Positions 35,925 through 45,144 of a stretch of DNA of 64,000 nucleotides are shown in pieces. The DNA lies in the NCBI RefSeq assembly GCF_003240565.2, contig NZ_CP117257.1, positions 372,001 to 436,000 on the forward strand, read 5' to 3'. A program made the position numbers and the translations under genes. Origin of the DNA: Rhizobium tumorigenes (GTDB taxonomy: Bacteria > Pseudomonadota > Alphaproteobacteria > Rhizobiales > Rhizobiaceae). The stretch's first letter is position 1; each line of letters begins with the position of its first letter. Below the pieces are notes generated by a model, which saw nothing but the letters and a program-made list of their open reading frames with translations, had not been told where the DNA came from and made no database searches.

Positions 35925-37296
35925 ATGCAGGACTTCACGATGGGCGCTATCTCCGCTCAAGACATTGTCGACACTCTACGAGATGGCCTACTGGTCCTAA
36001 CCAGCGATCTCACGGTCATTTCAGCCAATCGCGCATTCTATGCGATGTTTAAGGTGAGCGAACCGGAAACGGTTGGTCGCAAGCTTAACGATCTGGGAAA
36101 TCGACAATGGAATATCGATGCATTGAAGCGTTTGCTTGAGGACATTCTCCCCACGGAAAACTCCGTCGAAGGGTTCGAGGTCGATCACGTATTTACCGGC
36201 CTCGGACGCAAGGTGATGCTCTTGAATGCTCGAAAGGTGGTTTGTTCGGGAGATAGTTCTCATTTTCTACTGCTGGCAATCGATGACGTGACAGAGGCGC
36301 GGGTCAGTCAGATCGAGGCAGAGCTAAATTTGCGCATCGCCCAAAATATCGTTGACACGATCCGGGATCCATTGGTCATCCTCGAGTCCGATATGTCCGT
36401 GGTGACAGCAAGCCGCTCTTTCCTCGCTCTTTTCAATGCCACCGCAAGCCAAGTTGTCGGGAGAAGCCCTCGGTCAGGGACAGTGGGATACCTTTGCCCT
36501 GCGCAAATTATTGGAGCGTGTGGTTCCTCACGAAGAAGCAATGGACGGCTTCCTGCTCGAAGACGATTTTCCCGGAATTGGTCGCCGTATCTTCAAAGTG
36601 AACGCCCGCAAGGTATATCGTCCAGGCAATCATATGACACGGTTGCTGGTCGTGTTCGAAGACGCGACGGACGAGGTCCTGCTTGACCGTCACCGCGATA
36701 TGTTGGCAGCCGAGCTGGCGCACCGGATCAAAAATAGTCTTCAGATCATTTCCGCGTTCGTTGCCTTTGAACTGAAGCGGGCAGGCGAACCCTGTGTTCT
36801 AGGTTACCAGGCAATGCAGGCACGAATTTCAGCGGTCGCTCAGCTCTACGATGTAATCGCCCAATCGAGCAGTCTTGGGCCGGTGCCGATGCCTTCCTAC
36901 CTTGAGGGCATAAGTGCAAGTGTCCAATCCAGCCTGTTGGGACAATCATCCGACATTACCGTAACATCGGCAGCAGAGCCCCTCAGTATTCTACCTGATC
37001 ACGCTGTCGCCATTGGGTTAATTGCAAATGAACTCGCGACAAATGCGATAAAGCATGCCTTCCCAAAAGGTAAGGGCGAAATTAATCTCGGTTTTCACAG
37101 GAGAGATGGTGAAGTCACGCTCACGGTCAGCGATAATGGATCAGGCCTTGCGTTGAAGGTTGAAGGTTCCGGTCTCGGCTCCCGGTTCGTTGAAGCCTTT
37201 GTAAAACAGCTTGGCGGTACGTTAGCGACTGCCAGTAGCCCGAAAGGGACAACATTCACGGTTCGGTTGCCGACCTCAATATTGGCTGGTGCCTAG
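35925..37296 (+). pseudogene. Double-PAS HisKA_2 sensor histidine kinase, frameshifted
   Basis: The soluble kinase starts MQDFTMGAISAQDIVDTLRD. PAS 1 (TSDLTVISANRAFYAMFKVS, then GRKLNDLGNRQWNIDALKRL) and PAS 2 (ESDMSVVTASRSFLALFNAT) belong to the same repeat type. At about 36463-36470 the frame shifts by one base. The second half continues EALGQGQWDTFALRKLLERV in another frame, then AELAHRIKNSLQIISAFVA (phospho-His box) and the ATPase part NELATNAIKHAF, VSDNGSGL and GSGLGSRFVEAF. Joined, it would be about 457 residues and complete. The shift is either a real mutation or a sequencing error. Confidence 0.85.
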
Positions 37297-37444
37297 CCCC
37301 TCCTTTAGACGATCCTCGACAAACAATCGCAGCAGAGGAAGTGCTAGAACGCCTTCGCAATAAAGTCGAAAACCCTTTACCGGAACCGGGCAAATAGGAG
37401 AGGCGGTCCGGGCGCACTCGCCCAACAATCATCACGCCAGCAAC

Positions 37445-37762
37445 TCAAACTGGTCGCAGACCCCATTCGCGCTCAAATTCGTCGTCAGTGTCCAGCGACT
37501 TTTGTACATCTTCGCCCTTCGCTTTGCCGGGCGATGTTTCAACAGCGACCGATGAGACGATGCTGAGACTGTCGGCAAATTTCCGTCCCCTGCTCTCAGC
37601 TAAGGCGTAGTTCAGGGTCACGCCTGTTTCGAGCCGTGGTAATTTTGCTGCCTCGACGCTCTTAAGAGGAAGATAGACGTCGGCTCCACCTTCATCGGGA
37701 ATGATGAAGCCAAAGCCCTTTGCTACGTTGAACCATTTTACCTTTCCAGTCGGCAAATCCAC
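37445..37762 (-). CDS. Cold-shock-domain protein with C-terminal extension
   Basis: The 105-residue protein begins with a cold-shock domain: GKVKWFNVAKGFGFIIPDEG (RNP1 KGFGFI), then ADVYLPLKSVEAAKL in place of the usual VFVHxS of RNP2, and LNYALAESRGRKFADSL. A 40-residue acidic tail follows (KSLDTDDEFEREWGLRP). It probably binds single-stranded RNA or DNA. The altered RNP2 and the tail set it apart from the standard 68-70-residue CspA proteins of the chromosome. Confidence 0.82.
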   Translation of the reverse strand: MDLPTGKVKWFNVAKGFGFIIPDEGGADVYLPLKSVEAAKLPRLETGVTLNYALAESRGRKFADSLSIVSSVAVETSPGKAKGEDVQKSLDTDDEFEREWGLRPV

Positions 37763-37880
37763 ACTCCTTTAAATTAGGGAATTTCCACGATCATGTCTCA
37801 ATGCAGCGGGCTCAAAGGAGCTGTTGGAGCCGCAATCTACAGCGATAAGCCTTGCAGCTTCCAATCGCAATATTCTCAAC

Positions 37881-38423
37881 TTAACGCCCGATTTTCAAAG
37901 AGTTCTCGGCCATTGCTCGGTTCACGATGTCGGTTACAAAGGGCCCCTTGCCTCCCGTGTAGTGGTCCCAATCGTTGATCGCCTCGGCCGCCAGCCTTTG
38001 TTTCAAGGTAGCATAGGTTGCTGCCTCCTCTGGATGGCGGCGCAGGTAGTCGCGAAAGAGGATTCGGTGCAGATGGGCGGGATGCTCAGGCGCAGATAGA
38101 TAAAGCCTCTGACCGGGAGAGACTTGGCTCGTGGTAAACACCCACCTGTTATCCTGATACAGTTCGCCATGGAACGTGTAGTCGCCCGTTGCCTGCATTC
38201 GTGCAATGCCCTCTAGGATCTTGGCGGGCTGACGAAAGATGATGTCGATGTCTATTTTCGGTTTGGCGCAAAGACCGGGTACGGACGTGCTGCCAATATG
38301 GTGGATCTCAGTAACTAGGCCCAACAGCAGCAGTTCTATCCGCGCGCGAATCTCCTCGAATAGCTTTGGCCATGCTGGATCGTAATCTACGACTTCAATG
38401 GACTGGCGTCGGATAAAGCTCAT
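37881..38423 (-). CDS. GrpB family protein (UPF0157)
   Basis: The 180-residue protein has the nucleotidyltransferase-like GrpB pattern: IEVVDYDPAWPKLFEEIRAR, then EIHHIGSTSVPGLCAKPKID (GSTSV...KPxID, a likely catalytic core), HRILFRDYLRRHPEEAATYA and KGPFVTDIVNRA. Function is uncertain. The start overlaps the resolvase stop by four bases, so it may be read with tnpR and belong to the transposon. Confidence 0.88.
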   Translation of the reverse strand: MSFIRRQSIEVVDYDPAWPKLFEEIRARIELLLLGLVTEIHHIGSTSVPGLCAKPKIDIDIIFRQPAKILEGIARMQATGDYTFHGELYQDNRWVFTTSQVSPGQRLYLSAPEHPAHLHRILFRDYLRRHPEEAATYATLKQRLAAEAINDWDHYTGGKGPFVTDIVNRAMAENSLKIGR

Positions 38424-39049
38424 GCCGTTTCTCCATCTCTCGGACGATGCCGTTTTATGATCTCGGCCACAGTGTTCTTACTGATGGCGAGGTCATGCGC
38501 GATCCAGCGGTAGCTGCGCCCTTCTGCAATCATCGCCATCACTTTCGGCGTGAGGCGGTCCGACTTTGGGCGCACCCCAGTCTGTCGGCCGAGCTTTCTG
38601 CCCCGTGCCTTCGCTGCTGCCAGACCGGATTTGACCCGTTCACTGATGAGATCACGCTCGAATTCGGCAATGCCGGAGAGAAAGGTCGCCAGCATCCGGC
38701 CGTGCGGAGACGACAGGTCGAACGCCATGCCGTTCATGGCGATAACGGACACCTTCCAGCTTTCCAGCTCGCGCAGCGTGTTGAGGAGGTCGATCGTCGA
38801 GCGCCCCCATCGAGAAAGCTCGGTCACGAGAACGACATCGATCTGCCTGGCCTGGGCAAGCGCCATGATCTTGCGGCGTTCGGCCCGATCTAGCTTCGCG
38901 CCGGAACCTGTTTCTTTGAAGATTCCAGTGACGTCGTAACCGGCGCGTCCTGCAAACGCCGTCAGGTCACGCTCCTGCCGTTCGCATGACTGATCGGCAG
39001 TGGAAACACGGCAATAAATCGCGGCGCGCTGTCCCAATTGAACCCTCAT
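38420..39049 (-). CDS. tnpR: Tn3-family resolvase (serine recombinase)
   Basis: The 209-residue enzyme resolves cointegrates. The catalytic domain starts RAAIYCRVSTADQSCERQER (nucleophile Ser in CRVST), then VVLVTELSRWGRSTIDLLN, PHGRMLATFLSGIAEFERDL and ISERVKSGLAAAKARG. A C-terminal helix-turn-helix follows (SYRWIAHDLAISKNTVAEII). It is divergent from tnpA, with 81 bases between the two starts, where the res site should lie. Confidence 0.93.
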   Translation of the reverse strand: MRVQLGQRAAIYCRVSTADQSCERQERDLTAFAGRAGYDVTGIFKETGSGAKLDRAERRKIMALAQARQIDVVLVTELSRWGRSTIDLLNTLRELESWKVSVIAMNGMAFDLSSPHGRMLATFLSGIAEFERDLISERVKSGLAAAKARGRKLGRQTGVRPKSDRLTPKVMAMIAEGRSYRWIAHDLAISKNTVAEIIKRHRPRDGETA

Positions 39050-39130
39050 GGATTTGGCTGCCGGAAGGCCTTGATTTGTATGGGGCGATTGTTGTCCAAA
39101 ACAGACTTTACTTCAATAGGGACAATCAGG
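39050..39130. promoter_or_regulatory. Presumed res site and divergent promoters of tnpR/tnpA
   Basis: These are the 81 bases between the divergent tnpR and tnpA starts. In Tn3-family elements with this layout the resolution site and both promoters lie here. I did not find clear 12-bp half-site repeats by eye, so this is by position only. Confidence 0.45.
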
Positions 39131-42028
39131 ATGCCGAGACGACATATTCTCACCGAGCGACAGCGCTCGGCACTGCTTGATCTGCCCATTGATGAATTGT
39201 CACTGCTTCGGCATTACACACTGGGCGACGACGATCTTGGACACATCCAGGAACGCCGCAGGCCGGAGAACAGGCTGGGGTTCGCCCTACAGCTTTGCGC
39301 GTTGCGATATCCAGGGCGGGCGCTGGCTCCGGGTGAGGTGTTCCCGCATGAGGTCCTGTCGTTCATCGGGACACAGCTTGGTGTCCCGGCCGATGCGCTT
39401 CTCACCTATGCTGCCCGGCGGCAAACCCGCCAGGAGCATATGGAGGCGTTGCGTGAGATCTACGGTTATAAAACCTTCTCGGGTCGTGGTGCCCGTGATC
39501 TGCGGGACTGGCTTTTCGATCAGGCGGAAGATGTCCGCTCGAACGAAGATCTTGCTCAGCGCCTGGTTGCACGTTGTCGTGAAACTCTGACGATCTTGCC
39601 AGCAGTATCGACGATCGAGCGACTATGTGCGGACGCGCTGGTTGCTGCCGAACGGCGTATCGAGACGCGGATCGCAGAAAAACTCGATAATGACACACGC
39701 GAACGGCTTGATGGGCTGCTGATCGAACTGCTCGATGCCAATATCAGCCGTTTCATCTGGCTTCGCCAGTTCGAGGTCGGCAACAATTCCGCAGCGGCGA
39801 ACCGGCTGCTCGACAGGTTGGAATTGCTGCGTAGCCTTGCTCTTGATCCGCAGATCCTCGTCGGTATCCCGCCGCACCGTGTCGCACGCCTGCGTCGGCA
39901 AGGCGAGCGCTATTTTACCGACGGCTTGCGGGACATCAGCTCGGATCGGCGGTGGGCGATCCTGGCCGTCTGTGCTGTGGAATGGGAGGCGGCGATCGCC
40001 GATACAGTGGTCGAGACCCATGACCGGATTGTGGGAAAGACCTGGCGCGAGGCGAAACGGCTACATGATGAGCGGATTGCCGATTCCAAGGCAACTGTCA
40101 GCGACACGCTACGCGCCTTCACCGCACTGGGAGCCTCCCTGCTCGAAGCCCGCAATGATGGTGTTCCGCTGGAAATGGCGGTCGCCAAGTCGGCGGAATG
40201 GGGCCGGCTCGAACAACTGGTCGCGACCGGTTCCCAGCTCAGCAATACGCTGGCGGACGATCCATTGGCTCATGTCGGACAAGGATATCATCGCTTCCGC
40301 CGCTATGCGCCGCGCATGTTGCGATGCCTAAAACTCCAGGCAGCAGCGGTCGCCCAGCCCTTGAGTGCGGCGGCAAAAGCCATCGGCGAAATGCAAGCGT
40401 CACCACCGGCGACCGACAACTTCTTGCGGCCGAATTCGAAATGGCACCGCCAATTGAGAGCACAAGACCAGGGCGACAACCGACTCCGGGAGGTGGCGGT
40501 CCTGTTTCACCTGCGGGATGCTTTCCGATCCGGTGACATCTGGCTCGACCATTCGCGCCGGTATGGCGATCTCAAACTGGTGTTGGTGCCGATGGTTGCG
40601 GCACAAGCTAACACAAGACTGGCCGTGCCCCTCGATCCACAAGTATGGCTGAGTGATCGAAAGGCTCGCCTGGCCGACGGCCTGAAGAGACTTGCACGAG
40701 CAGCGCGCGACGGAACCATCCCTCGTGGCAGCATCGAGGATGGAACGTTGCGGATTGACCGACTGACAGCGGCCGTTCCGGACAGCGCAGAGGAGCTGAT
40801 ACTCGATCTCTATCGCCGGATGCCGCCAGTTCGTATCACCGACATCTTGTTGGAGGTCGATGCTGCGCTTGGGTTCACGGAAGCCTTCACTCATCTTCGA
40901 ACCGGGGTTCCATGTGGTGACCAGATCGGCCTGCTCAATGTGTTGCTTGCAGAAGGGCTGAATCTGGGACTGCGAAAGATGGCGGAGGCCACGAACACGC
41001 ATGATTACTGGCAGCTCTCGCGCTTGGCTCGCTGGCACGTCGAAAGCGACGCAATGGACCAGGCGCTGGCGATCGTGGTGGCTGCGCAGGCAAATCTACC
41101 AATGTCCCGTTTCTGGGGCATGGGAACGACCGCATCGAGCGATGGCCAGTTCTTTCCTTCGGCCCGGCAGGGCGAGGCCATGAACATGGTCAACGCCAAG
41201 TATGGAAATGAACCCGGCCTCAAGGCTTACACTCACGTCAACGACCAGTTCGCGCCGTTCGCATCACAAACTATTCCTGCGACAGTCAGCGAGGCCCCAT
41301 ACATCCTGGATGGCCTGCTGATGAATGAGGCAGGTCGGCAGGTTGGAGAGCAATATGCGGATACGGCAGGGTTTACTGATCACCTGTTCGGGACCAGTGG
41401 CATGCTCGGATACCGCCTTGTCCTGCGCATCCGCGATCTGCCCTCGAAGCGCCTTTACGTGTTCAATCCAGCAGGGACACCTAAGGATCTGCGCAAACTG
41501 GTCGGCGGCAAGATCCGCGAGGAATTGATCATCGCGAACTGGCCCGACCTGTTTCGATGCGCCGCGACCATGGCTGCTGGCAAGATAAAGCCGAGCCAGT
41601 TGCTCCGCAAGCTTGCCTCCTATCCTCGCCAGAACGATCTGGCGGTTGCGCTGCGTGAGGTTGGCCGCGTGGAGCGGACACTCTTTATTATAGAGTGGAT
41701 CCTCGACACGGACATGCAGCGGCGTGCTCAGATCGGCCTCAACAAGGGCGAGGCCCACCACGCTCTCAAGAATGCGCTGCGTATCGGTCGCCAGGGTGAA
41801 ATCCGTGACCGCACCACCGAGGGCCAGCATTACCGCATCGCCGGACTGAACCTGCTCACCGCAATCATCATCTACTGGAACACCCTCCATCTCGGCCAAG
41901 CGGTCGCAGAGCGCCGGAATGAAGGACTTGACGTGCCGCCTGAACTTCTGGCGCATATCTCTCCGCTGGGTTGGGCACATATATTACTGACCGGCGAATA
42001 TCTCTGGCCCAACGCCGCAACAGCTTAG
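39131..42028 (+). CDS. tnpA: Tn3-family transposase TnpA
   Basis: This is a 965-residue transposase. I start it at ATG 39131 (MPRRHILTERQRSALLDLPI), where the family N-terminus begins (DUF4158). The longer frame upstream runs into tnpR. The DDE domain is intact: GMGTTASSDGQFFPSARQGE (first Asp), KAYTHVNDQFAPFASQTIP, YILDGLLMNEAGRQ (second Asp), and NKGEAHHALKNALRIGRQGE (Glu). The end WAHILLTGEYLWPN is typical for Tn3 transposases. No frame defect was seen, so it is likely functional. Confidence 0.95.
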   Translation: MPRRHILTERQRSALLDLPIDELSLLRHYTLGDDDLGHIQERRRPENRLGFALQLCALRYPGRALAPGEVFPHEVLSFIGTQLGVPADALLTYAARRQTRQEHMEALREIYGYKTFSGRGARDLRDWLFDQAEDVRSNEDLAQRLVARCRETLTILPAVSTIERLCADALVAAERRIETRIAEKLDNDTRERLDGLLIELLDANISRFIWLRQFEVGNNSAAANRLLDRLELLRSLALDPQILVGIPPHRVARLRRQGERYFTDGLRDISSDRRWAILAVCAVEWEAAIADTVVETHDRIVGKTWREAKRLHDERIADSKATVSDTLRAFTALGASLLEARNDGVPLEMAVAKSAEWGRLEQLVATGSQLSNTLADDPLAHVGQGYHRFRRYAPRMLRCLKLQAAAVAQPLSAAAKAIGEMQASPPATDNFLRPNSKWHRQLRAQDQGDNRLREVAVLFHLRDAFRSGDIWLDHSRRYGDLKLVLVPMVAAQANTRLAVPLDPQVWLSDRKARLADGLKRLARAARDGTIPRGSIEDGTLRIDRLTAAVPDSAEELILDLYRRMPPVRITDILLEVDAALGFTEAFTHLRTGVPCGDQIGLLNVLLAEGLNLGLRKMAEATNTHDYWQLSRLARWHVESDAMDQALAIVVAAQANLPMSRFWGMGTTASSDGQFFPSARQGEAMNMVNAKYGNEPGLKAYTHVNDQFAPFASQTIPATVSEAPYILDGLLMNEAGRQVGEQYADTAGFTDHLFGTSGMLGYRLVLRIRDLPSKRLYVFNPAGTPKDLRKLVGGKIREELIIANWPDLFRCAATMAAGKIKPSQLLRKLASYPRQNDLAVALREVGRVERTLFIIEWILDTDMQRRAQIGLNKGEAHHALKNALRIGRQGEIRDRTTEGQHYRIAGLNLLTAIIIYWNTLHLGQAVAERRNEGLDVPPELLAHISPLGWAHILLTGEYLWPNAATA

Positions 42029-42061
42029 AGTGTCATTTCGCCCCCAGCCGGAACCGACCCC
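42024..42061 (-). repeat. Right terminal inverted repeat of the Tn3-family transposon
   Basis: Read from the outside the end is GGGGTCGGTTCCGGCTGGGG and continues GCGAAATGACA, the usual 38-bp Tn3-family end starting GGGG. It begins at the tnpA stop. The 5 bases outside are TATCA. I did not find a matching left end in the 8 kb to the left of tnpR, so the transposon may be one-ended here. Confidence 0.78.
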
Positions 42062-42144
42062 TATCATGAGCTGGTTAGCCTTGGTCGTCAGAAATAACGA
42101 TAATAACCGGATTGGGCCGCGAAAACGCGCCAGGAAAGTATGAA

Positions 42145-42513
42145 TTATTGAAGCATCATTTCTTTGATCGACCGAACCACCGCATCTGGATTGTAGGGCT
42201 TCGGCATGAACCGTGCCCGCACGGGTAGGCTGTCAACACCGACTGCACGATGACCGGACGTTACGATGATGGTAATTGGCGGCCACCTGTCCCGAACCGA
42301 AGCTGCAAGCTTGAGGCCGTCTACTCCGCCCGGCATGTCGATGTCCGTGAACATCACTTCTATGCGCGGATTGGCAACTAGGATGTCGATTGCAATAACT
42401 GAATTCGCTGCTTCGAATACTTCGAAACCCGCATCTTCCAGCTCGATGACAATGCCCATTCGAACGAGGGCCTCGTCTTCGACAACCAAGACGGCGGTTC
42501 GTTGAGCAATCAT
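42145..42513 (-). CDS. Single-domain response regulator
   Basis: The 122-residue receiver domain without an output domain has the acidic pocket in VLVVEDEALVRMGI, the phospho-acceptor Asp in EVMFTDIDMPGGVDGLKLA, TIIVTSGH, and the conserved Lys in ARFMPKPYNPD. The pattern is close to receivers that pair with HWE kinases in alphaproteobacteria. It follows the HWE kinase gene on the same strand by 67 bases and probably receives its phosphate. Confidence 0.88.
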   Translation of the reverse strand: MIAQRTAVLVVEDEALVRMGIVIELEDAGFEVFEAANSVIAIDILVANPRIEVMFTDIDMPGGVDGLKLAASVRDRWPPITIIVTSGHRAVGVDSLPVRARFMPKPYNPDAVVRSIKEMMLQ

Positions 42514-42580
42514 GACTTAAATTTTCTGGTTGGCCGGATCCCGCTTAATGGAGGACAAAGCGAGACATTTTCGCGTCGAG

Positions 42581-44422
42581 CTAGCCAAGTGTGGCTGTTA
42601 GTGTGCATACAACGCCTCCAGACGGGTAAATGATCCGTACGTCGCCCGAGAAATCTGCAGCAAGCACACGGGAAATAAGCCGCGACCCAAAACCTTTGGT
42701 CGTTGGCTCGGACACGGCCGGTCCTCCGCTCTCCTGCCAGACGAAATTGAGATCCTGTCGTCCGTCTGATGCCTTCGCGAGATGCCAGGATATTCTGACG
42801 CGGCCGGCGTCGTTTGAAAGTGCGCCATATTTGGTGGCGTTGGTGGCGAGCTCATGCAATGTGAGCGCCATCGAGAGGCTCTGCTTCGGCGTCATCTCGA
42901 AGTGAGAGCCATCGATATCAAAACGTCCGTCAGATCCGCCATGGGGCGCAAGTGCCGCTCGCAGTGTGTCATGGATGCCCGCGCTTTCAAATGTCGTGGC
43001 CATGAGCAAGTTCTGGGCCTGCGCCAGAACGTGTAAACGCGCGTTGAATATCTCTCGTCGGTCTGCGATATCATCGCCACGCAATGTTTGCGTCGCTATT
43101 GCACTGACCATCGCCAGGAGATTTTTGATCCGGTGCTGCAGTTCGCCACTGACCAACTGCTGGCGCGCCTCATCATCCTTTCGGTCCGTGACATCCCGCA
43201 CTGTGCCCACGAATTTCGTCAAGCCGTCGAACGTAACAGTTTTCGCTCTGGCATGAACCCAGCGGCTCGGCATGCCGGGGCGTTCAAGCATTCGATACTG
43301 GACGTCGAGGATACCACTGCCACTTGGATCGAGGGCCTGCGCCGCTGACTCGGCAAGAGCCAGCCGGTCATAGGGATGAACGCGGGATGTGAAATTGTCG
43401 AAAGTCGCCTCTTCATCAGCCAAACGATGGAGCAACGTCCTTGCCCGTTCGTCCTCCTTGATATCAACGAAATGTCCATCGACCACCGTGCATTCCCAAA
43501 CGCCCATTCCTACTGCGTCAAGCGCAAGCTCGAGCTGAAGATCCTTTCGGCGGAGCGCAAGTTCGACGTTTTTCAAGTCCGTGACGTCGCTTCCCTCCAC
43601 AAATATCCCGGTAACGACGCCCTCCGCGCTGAAGATAGGCTGGTAGACAAAGTTGAGGAATGCCTCTTCATAGGGGGCGTCTTGCGAACGCTGGATCGCA
43701 AAGCTGACACTGCGACCAATGAACGGCTCTCCCGTCACATAAACCTCGTCCAACAGTTCAAAGAAGCCTTGTTCTTCAACGTCCGGGAATGCCCGGCGAA
43801 CCGGCACGCCAATCAGGTCGCGATGCCCTACAAGCTGAAGATAGGCCTTATTGGTAATCTTGAAGACATGATCGGGCCCTTCCAGAACACACATGAAGCT
43901 CGGCGCATCGAGCAGCATCCGCCTTAACGTGTCGGCCTCGGCTTTGGCTGCTTCCTGTTCGGCCGCAATCAGTTCTGCAACCTTCGCCTCTGCGGCATGA
44001 CCCTCGCTGATATCACGAGAAATCGAGAGGAGTTGGGTCGGCCTGCCGCCACTATCGACAAGCGGCAGGACTTGGACATCCCAGAATCGATCGTTACCAC
44101 GCGCCGTCTTGGCAGAGCCTGTGAAGCGGGCCGGACGCCCTGAGGCAGCGATTGCGACGGCATTACGGGCGGCGACATTACTCTCGTCCGCCCAGAAATC
44201 AGGCCACGGGCAGCCTTTCAAGGAATCGAAGTCATCCACCTCCATGACGTGCTTGCCACCTTCGGACATAAAAAGAAGATGGCCTTCAAGATCGAGGACC
44301 TTGATGCAATCATCTGAGGCGGAAAGCACTGCTTCCAACAGCGCCACCGGGTTCACACGCTCGGTGGCGAGGGCGTCAGCCAGTGCTTTAACAGGCCCGT
44401 CATTGTTGATGGAACTGGACAT
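42581..44422 (-). CDS. Soluble PAS-HWE sensor histidine kinase
   Basis: The 613-residue kinase starts at ATG 44422 (MSSSINNDGPVKALADALAT). Three PAS domains follow one another: ASDDCIKVLDLEGHLLFMSE, LDAPSFMCVLEGPDHVFKIT and ELALDAVGMGVWECTVVDG, each with PAC segments such as QLLSISRDIS and KFVGTVRDVTDRK. The HWE kinase core has SGELQHRIKNLLAMVSAIA (phospho-His), ALTLHELATNATKYGAL (N box) and FVWQESGGPAV, where the W-x-E of HWE kinases is seen. It ends with FGSRLISRVLAADFSG. No membrane segments, so it is cytoplasmic, and PAS ligands (light, redox or metabolites) cannot be told. Confidence 0.9.
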   Translation of the reverse strand: MSSSINNDGPVKALADALATERVNPVALLEAVLSASDDCIKVLDLEGHLLFMSEGGKHVMEVDDFDSLKGCPWPDFWADESNVAARNAVAIAASGRPARFTGSAKTARGNDRFWDVQVLPLVDSGGRPTQLLSISRDISEGHAAEAKVAELIAAEQEAAKAEADTLRRMLLDAPSFMCVLEGPDHVFKITNKAYLQLVGHRDLIGVPVRRAFPDVEEQGFFELLDEVYVTGEPFIGRSVSFAIQRSQDAPYEEAFLNFVYQPIFSAEGVVTGIFVEGSDVTDLKNVELALRRKDLQLELALDAVGMGVWECTVVDGHFVDIKEDERARTLLHRLADEEATFDNFTSRVHPYDRLALAESAAQALDPSGSGILDVQYRMLERPGMPSRWVHARAKTVTFDGLTKFVGTVRDVTDRKDDEARQQLVSGELQHRIKNLLAMVSAIATQTLRGDDIADRREIFNARLHVLAQAQNLLMATTFESAGIHDTLRAALAPHGGSDGRFDIDGSHFEMTPKQSLSMALTLHELATNATKYGALSNDAGRVRISWHLAKASDGRQDLNFVWQESGGPAVSEPTTKGFGSRLISRVLAADFSGDVRIIYPSGGVVCTLTATLG

Positions 44423-44572
44423 AGAGACGAGCACGGCCTTCGAGGAGAAACTCACGCAATCTCGGTAGCAGATGCAGTTGCACAAAGACAGGCCTCTGGG
44501 TTGGTTGGGTTGCTTGACGGCTTAACTGAGGACCCTACTGACTATCCGCATCTAGACCCGCTGATCGGCACA

Positions 44573-44665
44573 TCAAATCTTCAGCGCATTGACAACAACC
44601 TTCAACGCTGGCGAGTTCTGCCGTCTGCTTGGATAGAACAGGTAAGCATGGACGGCTGTTGGCAT
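44573..44665 (-). pseudogene. LysR-type regulator, C-terminal fragment
   Basis: Thirty codons read MPTAVHAYLFYPSRRQNSPA and LKVVVNALKI before the stop. The YLFYPSRRQxSPALKxxxxAL end is characteristic of LysR-family effector domains. Upstream the frame is closed within a few codons, so only the tail of the gene survives. Confidence 0.7.
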
Positions 44666-45144
44666 CGAACGCCTTGAAAGGACTCGAACCTACGACCAGT
44701 TGTATATTGGCATCAAGGTGTTGAATTCACGACATCATGTCACGCATTATAGGTAGGCTCCACCTTGGCTGGGGTGCAATATGTGCGTGCCGCTGCATAT
44801 TCTTGCTCGGTCCCGCCGACTTAGCGGATGGGAGTTCACCTTAGTTCCTGTAGCTGCTGCCGCCAATCATTTGCCAAGATCCAGCCGCCGGCTGCATCTC
44901 GAAGAAACCAATCATTCCAACCATTACGGTTTGTCTGTGAGATCGTTTTCGACGCTGCTGAAAAGGAGAAGAAAAGTGTATCAAAGCCTTGAACGACAAG
45001 ATGAGCGCCTTGAATTTGCCCATCGTACTGCTTGCCGGCATAAGTAAATTTGCAAACAGTGCCTTCCGCAGGAAGAGTGCTGGCATCCTCTTTAGCTACT
45101 AGCTGGGCGGTCTCCGTTTTCGCGGGGCTAGCCCATATCTTTAA

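Noticed and set aside
44680..44710. A GGTTCGAGTCC-like string on the minus strand that resembles a tRNA T-arm.
   Set aside because: No acceptor, D or anticodon arms can be built around it. The sequence lies just upstream of the LysR remnant, whose tail reads VRVLSRRSMPTAVHAY through it.
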